Positions 1-5,688 of a DNA stretch of 9,233 bases are shown here, piece after piece (the stretch's first letter is position 1; each line of letters starts with the position of its first letter). The notes beneath the pieces were generated by a model. The model was given only the letters and a program-made list of their open reading frames with translations. It ran no database searches and had not been told where the DNA came from. Source of the stretch: JASJBU01 sp965372385 (GTDB lineage Bacteria; Pseudomonadota; Gammaproteobacteria; Chromatiales; Chromatiaceae). The stretch spans positions 1 through 9,233 of the forward strand of contig CBDVCD010000128.1 in assembly GCA_965372385.1 (NCBI GenBank), read 5' to 3'. The position numbers were made by a program, and so were the translations under genes.

Positions 1-14
1 AGGAACAATCATTG

Positions 15-30
15 CCGCCATCCATGGCGG
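15..30. repeat. Short inverted repeat (6-bp stem, 4-nt loop)
   Basis: CCGCCA (15-20) and TGGCGG (25-30) are perfect complements around the loop TCCA. This hairpin abuts, and shares two bases with, the longer hairpin at 29-49. It lies downstream of the DUF455 gene on the minus strand, but no T-run follows it in that direction, so it is not an obvious terminator for that gene. It may be one half of a paired-hairpin intergenic repeat. Confidence 0.55.
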
Positions 31-52
31 TCGGCAAGGGTTGCCGACCTAC
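29..52 (-). repeat. REP-like palindrome with GTAG tetranucleotide
   Basis: GGTCGGCAA (29-37) pairs perfectly with TTGCCGACC (41-49) around a GGG loop, giving a 9-bp GC-rich stem. Read on the minus strand, GTAG (52-49) runs straight into the palindrome. REP elements mobilised by RAYT (TnpA-REP) proteins consist of a GTAG or GTGG tetranucleotide at the 5' foot of an imperfect palindrome, so the arrangement fits. Only one copy is visible in the window, so its repeated nature is inferred. It could also simply be part of a transcription terminator for a gene lying off the left edge. Confidence 0.4.
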
Positions 53-67
53 GGCGTTGGTTTTTTT
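42..67 (+). terminator. Possible rho-independent terminator, plus strand
   Basis: GCCG (43-46) can pair with CGGC (52-55) around ACCTA, with an additional T42-G56 wobble. TTGG and an uninterrupted run of seven T (61-67) follow. This would end a transcript entering from the left edge of the window. The short stem competes with the 29-49 hairpin for the same TTGCCG arm, so only one of the two can form at a time. No coding sequence entering from the left is visible, so the call is weak. Confidence 0.35.
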
Positions 68-114
68 CGTTGACTCATTTCGAGCTGAAGGATGGGGCTA
101 ATCACCAAAGTACT

Positions 115-918
115 TCACCGCTGCCCGCACATCATCTCCAAACGATCCAGCTCCTGCTCGGTAAACCCCGCCTCGAGCCTGGCCTGCCGGTGCAGTGGGC
201 AGCGAATCTCACCATTCAGGAAATTATTCAACAGATCGAAATAGGTCATCTCCGGCTCCAGCCCACGCTCTGCGCAGAGATAGTTGAACCAGCGGGTGCC
301 GAACTCCACATGTCCCACCTCCTCATCCAGGATTATCCGCAGCACCGCCGCGGTCTTCGTATCACCGACTTGGCGAAACCGCCGCATGATTCCGGGCGTG
401 ACATCCAGACCCCGCGCTTCCAGCATGCGAGGTACCAGGGCCATGCGTACCAGGGGATCATGCGCGGTACGCACCGCCATCTCCCAGAGGCCGTTATGGG
501 CGGGGAAATCCCCATAATCGCCCCCACCATCCCATAAACGCTCCCGTAACAGGCGAAAGTGCTGGACCTCCTCCTCCGCCACCTGAATCCAATCGCTGTA
601 GTATTGGTCCGGCAGGTCCGCAAATCGTTGCACCGCATCCCAGGCCAGGTTGATGGCGTTGAACTCAATGTGTGCAATGGCGTGGATCAATGCCAACCGG
701 CCTTGCTCGTTTCCGAGGGTCCTTCTTGGCAGCTGATTGGGATGCACCAGTTCAGGCTTCACTGGATGACCCGCTGCAATGATCCGGTCCGCCGGTGTCC
801 AACCGGTGAGTTTCAACTGGCCATCCCGCCAGGCCGCCGCCACCTCCCCTGTTCGCCGCAGTTTCTCATCCACCTGATCGATCAGCAGGCACTCCCGTGC
901 GGCGAGGTAGAGGCTCAC
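115..918 (-). CDS. DUF455 family ferritin-like protein
   Basis: The 267-residue product matches the DUF455 family, helical proteins with a ferritin-like fold and no established biochemical role. Visible putative metal ligands fit a di-metal four-helix bundle: H79, H83 and E85 in the first helix (HAIAHIEF), E117 and H120 (EEEVQHF), E167, and E200 with H203 (DEEVGHVEFG). The two ExxH pairs are the classic ferritin-like signature. Translation starts at GTG, and GTGA is shared with the stop codon of the glycerate kinase gene upstream, which indicates one transcript and coupled translation. Only a weak GAG sits before the start. There is no signal peptide or membrane segment, so it is probably cytoplasmic. 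The family call is firm. Substrate and metal are unknown, and oxidoreductase or tRNA-hydroxylase-like activity is only conceivable from the fold. Confidence 0.88.
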   Translation of the reverse strand: MSLYLAARECLLIDQVDEKLRRTGEVAAAWRDGQLKLTGWTPADRIIAAGHPVKPELVHPNQLPRRTLGNEQGRLALIHAIAHIEFNAINLAWDAVQRFADLPDQYYSDWIQVAEEEVQHFRLLRERLWDGGGDYGDFPAHNGLWEMAVRTAHDPLVRMALVPRMLEARGLDVTPGIMRRFRQVGDTKTAAVLRIILDEEVGHVEFGTRWFNYLCAERGLEPEMTYFDLLNNFLNGEIRCPLHRQARLEAGFTEQELDRLEMMCGQR

Positions 919-2150
919 AGTCTCAGCCCGATCATCAGGTCCATCACATTCGTCCCGGTTGGACCCGTTGTGATCAGGTCGCCAGTTGCCTCCAGCAGAC
1001 TGCCCGCATCGGCCCTTCTGAGATTCTGAGCGACATCCATCCCCTCGGTTTCGGCTCGGTGGATGGTGGTACCATCCACCAGGGCGCCGGCATCCTCGGT
1101 CGGCCCATCGGTACCATCGGTACCGGCGGCCAATAGCCAGACACCCGCGCTTCCCGCCAACCCCTGGGCGGCCGCCAGGGCCAGCTGCTGATTGCGGCCT
1201 CCGCGACCCGGGGTCTCTGGCAGCCTGACGGTGGTTTCACCGCCCCAGATGGTCACCCCAGGCCCTCCCCGCAATAGCTCCGCGGCCAGACGCCAGCCCT
1301 CTTCCGCCGCATCTCCGGCAATAAAGTCAGCTATCACCCGCACTGGGAAGCCCATGGCGGATGCCCGCTCAGCCGCCGCCTGTTTGGCCAGCCCCAGGTT
1401 GGCCACCAGTTCAATCTCAGGCCCCTGCTGGGGCATGTCAGCCCGTTGATCCAGGCCTCTTTGCAGGGGACCCTCCAGCCACTCGGGCAGGCTCAATTGC
1501 TGTAAGCCAGCTTGCAACCCCGGGGCCGGGACCAGCAGACCAGAACCGATGGTTGCCGGATCGTCTCCCGGTACGTCCGAGATCGCCAGGGCACGGATTT
1601 GGCGACCGGCCACCCACTGCAGCAGACCGCCCCCCTTGATGCGAGACAACCCCTTGCGCACCAGATTCATCTGGTCGATCGCAAGACCGCTGCCCAGCAG
1701 CCAATCATTCGCACGCACCAGAAACCCTTCGTCAACCCCATCTACCGGGCACTCCACCAGACTGGATGCACCACCTGAGATCAGAAATAACAAGGGTGTT
1801 GGGTCGTCCTCGGAGAGAAATTCAAGCAGTCGATTACCCGCCGACAGACTGCCGCTATCGGGCAGTGGGTGCCCTCCTTCGATGGCCTCCCAGCCACGCT
1901 CAGCACAACGGGACAGGTCGAGATGCCCCGGTTTAGCGATGATCAGTCCTTGAGTGATCTGCCGGTTCAGTCGGTCCCAGGCGCCCTCGGCCATGGACTG
2001 GGCCGCCTTGCCGACCGCCACCATTCTCACCGCCCCTTCCAACGGGGTCCGTGTGAGCCGCTCAGCCACCACAACCCGGCCGTTCACCGCGTGCAGGGCA
2101 GCCTGATAGATCTCCAGCAGTGAATCTCTCTTCGAACCATGCATGCTCAT
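915..2150 (-). CDS. gckA: Glycerate 2-kinase, GckA/TtuD (MOFRL) family
   Basis: The 411-residue protein matches class II glycerate kinases, which phosphorylate D-glycerate to 2-phosphoglycerate with ATP in the cytoplasm and feed glycerate from the serine/glyoxylate or tartrate routes into lower glycolysis. Motifs in order: VGKAA (46-50, with the conserved lysine K48), GGHPLPD (92-98), SGGASSL (125-131), RKGLSRIKGG (165-174), SDVPGDD (191-197), then the C-terminal MOFRL part with WGGETTV (302-308), GRGGRNQ (315-321), AAGTDGTDGPTEDAGA (341-356) and TGPTGTNVMDL (395-405). Length is normal. Start is ATG at 2150, and a second in-frame ATG two codons on is equally possible; the upstream AGCGGAT is a poor ribosome site. 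It overlaps the DUF455 gene by 4 nt and is divergent from the motor-like operon. Whether the physiological donor is glycerate from photorespiration or from hydroxypyruvate cannot be told here. Confidence 0.93.
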   Translation of the reverse strand: MSMHGSKRDSLLEIYQAALHAVNGRVVVAERLTRTPLEGAVRMVAVGKAAQSMAEGAWDRLNRQITQGLIIAKPGHLDLSRCAERGWEAIEGGHPLPDSGSLSAGNRLLEFLSEDDPTPLLFLISGGASSLVECPVDGVDEGFLVRANDWLLGSGLAIDQMNLVRKGLSRIKGGGLLQWVAGRQIRALAISDVPGDDPATIGSGLLVPAPGLQAGLQQLSLPEWLEGPLQRGLDQRADMPQQGPEIELVANLGLAKQAAAERASAMGFPVRVIADFIAGDAAEEGWRLAAELLRGGPGVTIWGGETTVRLPETPGRGGRNQQLALAAAQGLAGSAGVWLLAAGTDGTDGPTEDAGALVDGTTIHRAETEGMDVAQNLRRADAGSLLEATGDLITTGPTGTNVMDLMIGLRL

Positions 2151-2561
2151 TATCCGCTATACAAGCAACAGAATTTTGCTGGATTCAACCTCGTCCAAAT
2201 ATAAGGGCCACGGAAAAAAAGATTTGTCCTATCTCACGCCCCTCTTCGGGCAATCTTTGGACGATTTTCAATCGCAAATTCCTCAAATTAGCCCAGCTAG
2301 TCTTGCGGATTTACTCAATCAAATCGCCCAAATCTCACCCAAATATGAACGTGATCTTCGGACAAATCATTTTTCCGCAGCCCTAAAACAGCACATTGGC
2401 AACAGGGGCTGGCAGGTGTGTTTTTTGCACTGTATCACAACAGTAAAGCATGCGGGATGTTCCCTTTTCGCTTCTCTCATCGGAACAATATTTAAGTTGG
2501 TGGAGCACAAGCCAGCTGGGTTAGAATGGTCTGGATTATTTGTCCTGTCGGAGACCGAGCT
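2151..2561. other. AT-rich divergent intergenic region
   Basis: This roughly 410-nt gap lies between the divergent glycerate kinase gene and the motor-like operon, so promoters for both must lie here or close by. Positions 2161-2460 are about 44% GC by direct count, against about 70% in the adjacent glycerate kinase line (2041-2100) and 55% in a sampled line of the motor gene (2821-2880). I found no convincing -35/-10 pair in either direction. The region contains an open plus-strand frame, described separately, and a six-T run at 2421-2426 without a clear stem. The composition suggests acquired or decayed sequence, or a regulatory region. Confidence 0.6.
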
Positions 2562-2646
2562 TTGGGAAGCATACAGATACGTCAAAATTTCAGCCGCAAT
2601 ATCCTCATCCGGATGGTTCTACTCTTCGTTGTCACCGCGGGGTTGA
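2224..2646 (+). CDS. Doubtful hypothetical ORF or gene remnant
   Basis: A plus-strand frame is open from ATG 2143 to TGA 2646. ATG 2143 lies over the glycerate kinase start, so TTG 2224 is an alternative start, with only a weak GGA upstream. The first half reads like plausible protein: two near-identical segments, QIPQISP and QIAQISP, start 15 residues apart, followed by charged and amphipathic stretches up to HIGNRGWQ. The second half (from about 2415) is Cys- and Ser-rich with no recognisable pattern, and it overlaps the first 85 nt of the motor gene out of frame. I recognise no family. It could be the remnant of a longer gene whose 3' part was lost, a real small gene, or a chance frame. 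It is kept only because of the protein-like first half and unusual base composition. Confidence 0.2.
   Translation: MSYLTPLFGQSLDDFQSQIPQISPASLADLLNQIAQISPKYERDLRTNHFSAALKQHIGNRGWQVCFLHCITTVKHAGCSLFASLIGTIFKLVEHKPAGLEWSGLFVLSETELWEAYRYVKISAAISSSGWFYSSLSPRG
2550..2553 (+). promoter_or_regulatory. Ribosome binding site favouring a TTG start
   Basis: GGAG lies 8 nt before TTG 2562. The upstream in-frame ATG at 2526 has no purine-rich site at suitable spacing. The 12 extra residues it would add (MVWIICPVGDRA) lack the basic, polar look of the sequence that precedes the first membrane helix from TTG onward. This decides the start in favour of TTG. Confidence 0.5.
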
Positions 2647-3491
2647 TGACCTGGAAATATGAGTTCATCAATCAGGTCTACTTCCGTGACCAGCTTACCA
2701 GTACAGGCCTCATCATCAATGGCGCCATTGTCGGCCTGTTCAGTATTGGCATCCTGCGCATGATCACCATCTTCGTCCACTACATACGGGAAGAGAATGC
2801 GTTGATGCGTTTCCTGCGCAACCTGCGTGAAGGCCAGACCGATCCACTGCGGCTGATTCCGAAAAAATCCATCATCTCCATGCGCTTCCGTACCATGCAG
2901 GGGCTCTATAAGGCCAACTGCCCGATCAACCATGGCTCCCTGGCGTCAACCCTGCTGGCCAACGAGAGCACCCGCAACAGCCTGCCCAGATTCATCAACA
3001 ACATCCTGATCCTGACGGGTGTCTTCGGCACCATCGTCTCACTCTCCATTGCTCTGATCGGTGCTTCCGACCTGCTGGAAAATACGGTGAATATGGGCGG
3101 CATGGGTATGGTGGTGCATGGCATGTCAACCGCCCTCTCCACCACCATCACAGCGATTATCTGCTTTATCTTTTTTGGTTACTTCCACCTCAAGCTGACT
3201 GATGTGCAGACCAATCTGGTCAGTGCGGTGGAACAGGTTACCGTCAACGAACTGATACCCCGCTTCCAGCTACAGACTGACAGTGCCCTGTATGAATTCA
3301 CCGGGCTGATACGCTCACTGCAGGAACTGGTCAATCAGATGTTTCATGCGCAAAAGACCCTGGAGGGAGTGGAGCAAAATATTCTCACCACCCTGCAGAG
3401 TTATGAGATCAAGACAGGAACAATAACGACGGACATGGCTGAGATCCAACACATCCTGAAAAGCGGCTTCCGCCTGCATGAGGATGACTAA
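2562..3491 (+). CDS. MotA/TolQ/ExbB-like proton-channel membrane protein
   Basis: This is an inner-membrane protein of 309 residues from TTG, or 321 from ATG 2526. Four hydrophobic segments are visible, numbered from TTG: about 14-31, 48-73, 146-167 and 187-208, with a long polar stretch between helices 2 and 3. That is the MotA arrangement, whereas TolQ and ExbB have three helices. The last two helices carry the MotA/TolQ/ExbB signature: LTGVFGTIVSL, with the glycines packed as in GLLGTV of ExbB, then a Gly/Met-rich linker and ALSTTITAI, matching the conserved AL-x-TT of the channel. About 100 cytoplasmic residues follow helix 4 and look helical. The partner subunit starts 3 nt after the stop. 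By family it should form the ring subunit of a proton- or sodium-driven stator. It is not flagellar by context, and it is far too short for ZorA with its long tail. What it drives is unknown. Confidence 0.75.
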   Translation: MGSIQIRQNFSRNILIRMVLLFVVTAGLMTWKYEFINQVYFRDQLTSTGLIINGAIVGLFSIGILRMITIFVHYIREENALMRFLRNLREGQTDPLRLIPKKSIISMRFRTMQGLYKANCPINHGSLASTLLANESTRNSLPRFINNILILTGVFGTIVSLSIALIGASDLLENTVNMGGMGMVVHGMSTALSTTITAIICFIFFGYFHLKLTDVQTNLVSAVEQVTVNELIPRFQLQTDSALYEFTGLIRSLQELVNQMFHAQKTLEGVEQNILTTLQSYEIKTGTITTDMAEIQHILKSGFRLHEDD

Positions 3492-3494
3492 CAG

Positions 3495-4502
3495 GTGGAC
3501 GACAGTTTCATAGACCTGCGTCTCAACCGTCACTCCGCGCAGTCAGAGGAGAGCTTCTGGCCCTCCTTCACCGACATCATGACCGTGATCGTGATGATCT
3601 TCATGCTCGCCATGGTGATCCTGCTGATCCGCAACATGGAACTGCTCAACCAACTGCGCGCCACCATGGCGGCGGAACAGCAGGCGGTTGAACTGGCCCG
3701 CACCACCGGCGTGGAAAACGAGACGCTGGAGGAGAGGCTGATTGCCAGAGAACACGAACTCTCCATGCTGCGTTTGCAGCTGATGCGTATGGAGGAGGAG
3801 TCCGAGCAGCAGGAGGCGGCCATTACCAGTCAGCGACATCAGATTGGCTCCCTGTCGCGGGAGCGGGATAACCTGTCCAATCGGGTAAACCGTCTCTCCA
3901 TGGAACGGGACGACATGACTCTGCGGGTGGACCAGCTGAGCAGTGATGCCACACGACTGCGGAACCAGGTGATTGAGTCTAACCAGAACATCGAAAGCCT
4001 GAATCAGGACCTGAGTCGTCTCAGAGTCCGTCAGGAGATAACCCTCAAGGACCTGGCGACGCTAAACCTCTCCTATCGCTCTCAGAATGAAGCCCTGGAG
4101 CGGGCCCAAGCGCGAAATCTGGAAGCGGACCGAACATTGTCTTCCCTGCAGACCGATTATAAAAGCCTCCAGATCAAGTACGACAAACTGATTCGGCCGG
4201 CCCGCACGGCCCGTGGCAAGACAGTGGTGGAGGTACGCTATCATAAAATCAAGGGTGACTTCCGTATCGACTACAAAGGCCCGGGCAGCAGCGGTTTCAA
4301 GAGCACCACAAGGAAGCAGCTTGACCAGTACCTGAGCCGCCTGAAAAAGCAACATCCCGCTGGCCTCTATGTCAAGGTCATCCTGCCCAAGAACAGTGGT
4401 CTCTCCTACAGTGAAGCCTGGTCATTCACCAATCACCTGCACCAGACCTATGATTACTACTATCAGGAGGAGGCCAAACGGGAACGGGTGATATCCGAGT
4501 AA
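3495..4502 (+). CDS. MotB/ExbD-like subunit with long coiled coil and novel C-terminal domain
   Basis: The 335-residue protein starts at GTG, with GAGGA 10 nt upstream inside the end of the preceding gene. A single membrane helix spans about 22-46. It begins FWPSFTDIMTVIVMIFML, and D27 sits where MotB and ExbD carry the essential protonatable aspartate. Residues about 47-232 are a nearly unbroken heptad-rich coiled coil full of Glu, Arg, Gln and Leu. The last roughly 95 residues form a compact mixed domain (VVEVRYHKIKGDFRIDY, LYVKVILP, GLSYSEAW) ending in a Tyr-rich and charged tail. An OmpA-like peptidoglycan-binding domain, normal for MotB and ZorB, is not recognisable, although GLSYSEAW falls where such domains have their LS-x-x-RA helix. 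By family topology (N-terminus inside), the rod and C-terminal domain would be periplasmic. Its stator-subunit identity is well supported; the cargo or anchor is unknown. Confidence 0.72.
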   Translation: MDDSFIDLRLNRHSAQSEESFWPSFTDIMTVIVMIFMLAMVILLIRNMELLNQLRATMAAEQQAVELARTTGVENETLEERLIAREHELSMLRLQLMRMEEESEQQEAAITSQRHQIGSLSRERDNLSNRVNRLSMERDDMTLRVDQLSSDATRLRNQVIESNQNIESLNQDLSRLRVRQEITLKDLATLNLSYRSQNEALERAQARNLEADRTLSSLQTDYKSLQIKYDKLIRPARTARGKTVVEVRYHKIKGDFRIDYKGPGSSGFKSTTRKQLDQYLSRLKKQHPAGLYVKVILPKNSGLSYSEAWSFTNHLHQTYDYYYQEEAKRERVISE

Positions 4503-4538
4503 GCCAGACGGACAATCCGGACTGAATCAACCGTCGGC

Positions 4539-4544
4539 TATAAT
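4539..4544 (+). promoter_or_regulatory. Consensus -10 element upstream of the lipoprotein pair
   Basis: A perfect TATAAT lies in the 63-nt gap between the MotB-like gene and the first lipoprotein gene. It would place a transcription start near 4551, about 15 nt before ATG 4566. No good -35 is found at normal spacing: the nearest GACA-containing hexamer (4509-4514) is about 24 nt away, and there is no TGn extension. The two lipoproteins may therefore have their own promoter in addition to read-through, but this rests on one hexamer. Confidence 0.3.
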
Positions 4545-4565
4545 GTCTAATATAGGCAGCAGAAA

Positions 4566-5117
4566 ATGAATCACTCCAGACAGATGACTTATCACACGGC
4601 AATTCTCATCCTGGCAGCCCTCGGTATAACACTCAGCGGCTGTTCATCCCCCATCCCTGCCTTGATCAAGCAGGTGCCACCAGGTGATATCCAGGTTGAA
4701 GAGGTTCAGCAGCATCCGGACGGGTTTGTCAAATCCAAGGTCCGCTGGGGCGGCAACATCATGCTGGTAGAAAATCTTGCAAATAGAACCCTGATTGAGG
4801 TGCTCTCCCGCAAACTCGACTCAAACGGCAAACCCGATGCCAACAGCAGCAGTAAGGGTCGCTTCCGGATCTCTCTGGAAGGTTTTATCGAACCCGAGGA
4901 GTTTCCTAAGGACCGCCTGATCACGGTGAACGGAGATGTTGTCGAAGTGATGGATGGGGTGATTGGCGCATATCGCTACCAATACCCGGTGGTGAAGCCC
5001 GATAGCTATTACCTCTGGCCAGAAGAGAGAGAGTACAGCTACCATGATCATTATGATCCCTTCTATTACCCCTGGTATCCCTATTGGTACAGGCGATATC
5101 CCTACTACTGGTATTGA
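4566..5117 (+). CDS. slp: Slp-family outer-membrane lipoprotein with aromatic-rich tail
   Basis: The 183-residue product is a Slp-family lipoprotein (the E. coli starvation-inducible Slp type). It has a signal peptide with lipobox LSGC and lipidated C26. The next residue is Ser, not Asp, so Lol sorting to the outer membrane is expected. The family core is visible: VRWGGNIM (59-66), TLIEVLSRKLD (75-85, like LLEIAVLPLD in Slp), KPD, GRF and an EGFIEP...ITVNGDV strand pair (105-125). The C-terminal 27 residues (157-183) are extreme: 16 are Tyr, Trp or Phe, with Pro between them. Start is uncertain between 4566 and an in-frame ATG at 4584, neither with a clear ribosome site; both keep the lipobox. 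It precedes a second Slp-like gene by 10 nt and follows the motor-like pair by 63 nt. The function of Slp proteins is poorly known. Confidence 0.85.
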   Translation: MNHSRQMTYHTAILILAALGITLSGCSSPIPALIKQVPPGDIQVEEVQQHPDGFVKSKVRWGGNIMLVENLANRTLIEVLSRKLDSNGKPDANSSSKGRFRISLEGFIEPEEFPKDRLITVNGDVVEVMDGVIGAYRYQYPVVKPDSYYLWPEEREYSYHDHYDPFYYPWYPYWYRRYPYYWY

Positions 5118-5127
5118 TGGTCATTAG

Positions 5128-5649
5128 ATGAGATTCATATCACTTCTTCTGTTTGGACTGATTCTCTCAGCCTGCAGTAGCTCCCTTGAGCGCCCCGTGA
5201 AGGGTGATCGTACGCTTACCCCGAAGGAGGTGGCGCAGGAAAGCAAGCTGGCAAAGGCCGGCGTGGTGGAATGGGGTGGCGTGATCGTGGAGCCTAGGAA
5301 CCTCGAAACCACTACCGAGTTCCAAATTATCGCTTATCCGTTAATGAAGAGTGGCAGACCCGACCTCGATAAGTCACCCACCGGGCGCTTTATCGCTGTC
5401 AGCCCTGGCTATCTGGAGACAGGTGACTATGCGAAGGGTCGGCAGGTTACCTTGAGTGGCCGGATCGCTGAGATCCGCCCGGGCAAGGTAGGGGAGGCCG
5501 ACTATGAATTCCCGATAATCGAATCGGATGACATTCACCTCTGGCCCATCGAATCAAACACCAGGAGTAAGTCCAGTGTGCGATTTGGCCTAGGCGTGGG
5601 CTCAGGCGGACGATCGGGCGGCAGTATCGGTATTGGGCTCGGTTTCTAG
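5128..5649 (+). CDS. slp: Second Slp-family lipoprotein with glycine-rich tail
   Basis: The 173-residue product is a tandem relative of the preceding lipoprotein. The short signal peptide ends in lipobox LSAC (C16), followed by Ser, which predicts the outer membrane. The Slp core is present: VEWGGVIVEPRNLE (47-60), TEFQIIAYPL (63-72), GRPDLDKSPTGRF (76-88), the GYLETGDY...VTLSGRI strands (94-113) and the HLWP motif (137-140) that corresponds to YLWP in the first copy. It differs most in the tail: residues 154-173 are half glycine and end in a Phe. The gap to the first gene is 10 nt with only a poor GGT-type ribosome site, so coupled translation is likely. The two copies are clearly diverged paralogues, not a recent duplication. 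No function can be assigned beyond an outer-membrane lipoprotein. Confidence 0.85.
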   Translation: MRFISLLLFGLILSACSSSLERPVKGDRTLTPKEVAQESKLAKAGVVEWGGVIVEPRNLETTTEFQIIAYPLMKSGRPDLDKSPTGRFIAVSPGYLETGDYAKGRQVTLSGRIAEIRPGKVGEADYEFPIIESDDIHLWPIESNTRSKSSVRFGLGVGSGGRSGGSIGIGLGF

Positions 5650-5688
5650 TTCTAAATCCTCATAGTAGTCAGGGGCAAATCTTCCCCT

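Noticed and set aside
1361..1953. Several 90-135 codon frames opposite the glycerate kinase gene
   Set aside because: They are shadows of GC-rich coding sequence, Pro/Arg/Ser-rich with no motifs, while the minus-strand frame carries all family motifs.
2562..4502. Zorya anti-phage system (ZorAB)
   Set aside because: The MotA-like protein is too short and lacks the long ZorA tail, the MotB-like protein lacks a recognisable peptidoglycan domain, and no ZorC, ZorD or ZorE is nearby. The neighbours are lipoproteins and housekeeping genes.
2562..4502. Flagellar stator motA/motB
   Set aside because: No flagellar or chemotaxis genes are present, and the second protein has a long coiled coil and no OmpA-like end.
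4509..4519. CGGA-caa-TCCG hairpin after the MotB-like gene
   Set aside because: A 4-bp stem without a T-run does not support a terminator.
5671..5688. AGGGG/CCCCT inverted repeat between the convergent slp and tsaB genes, as a bidirectional terminator
   Set aside because: The stem is only 5 bp with an 8-nt loop, and there is no T-run on either side.
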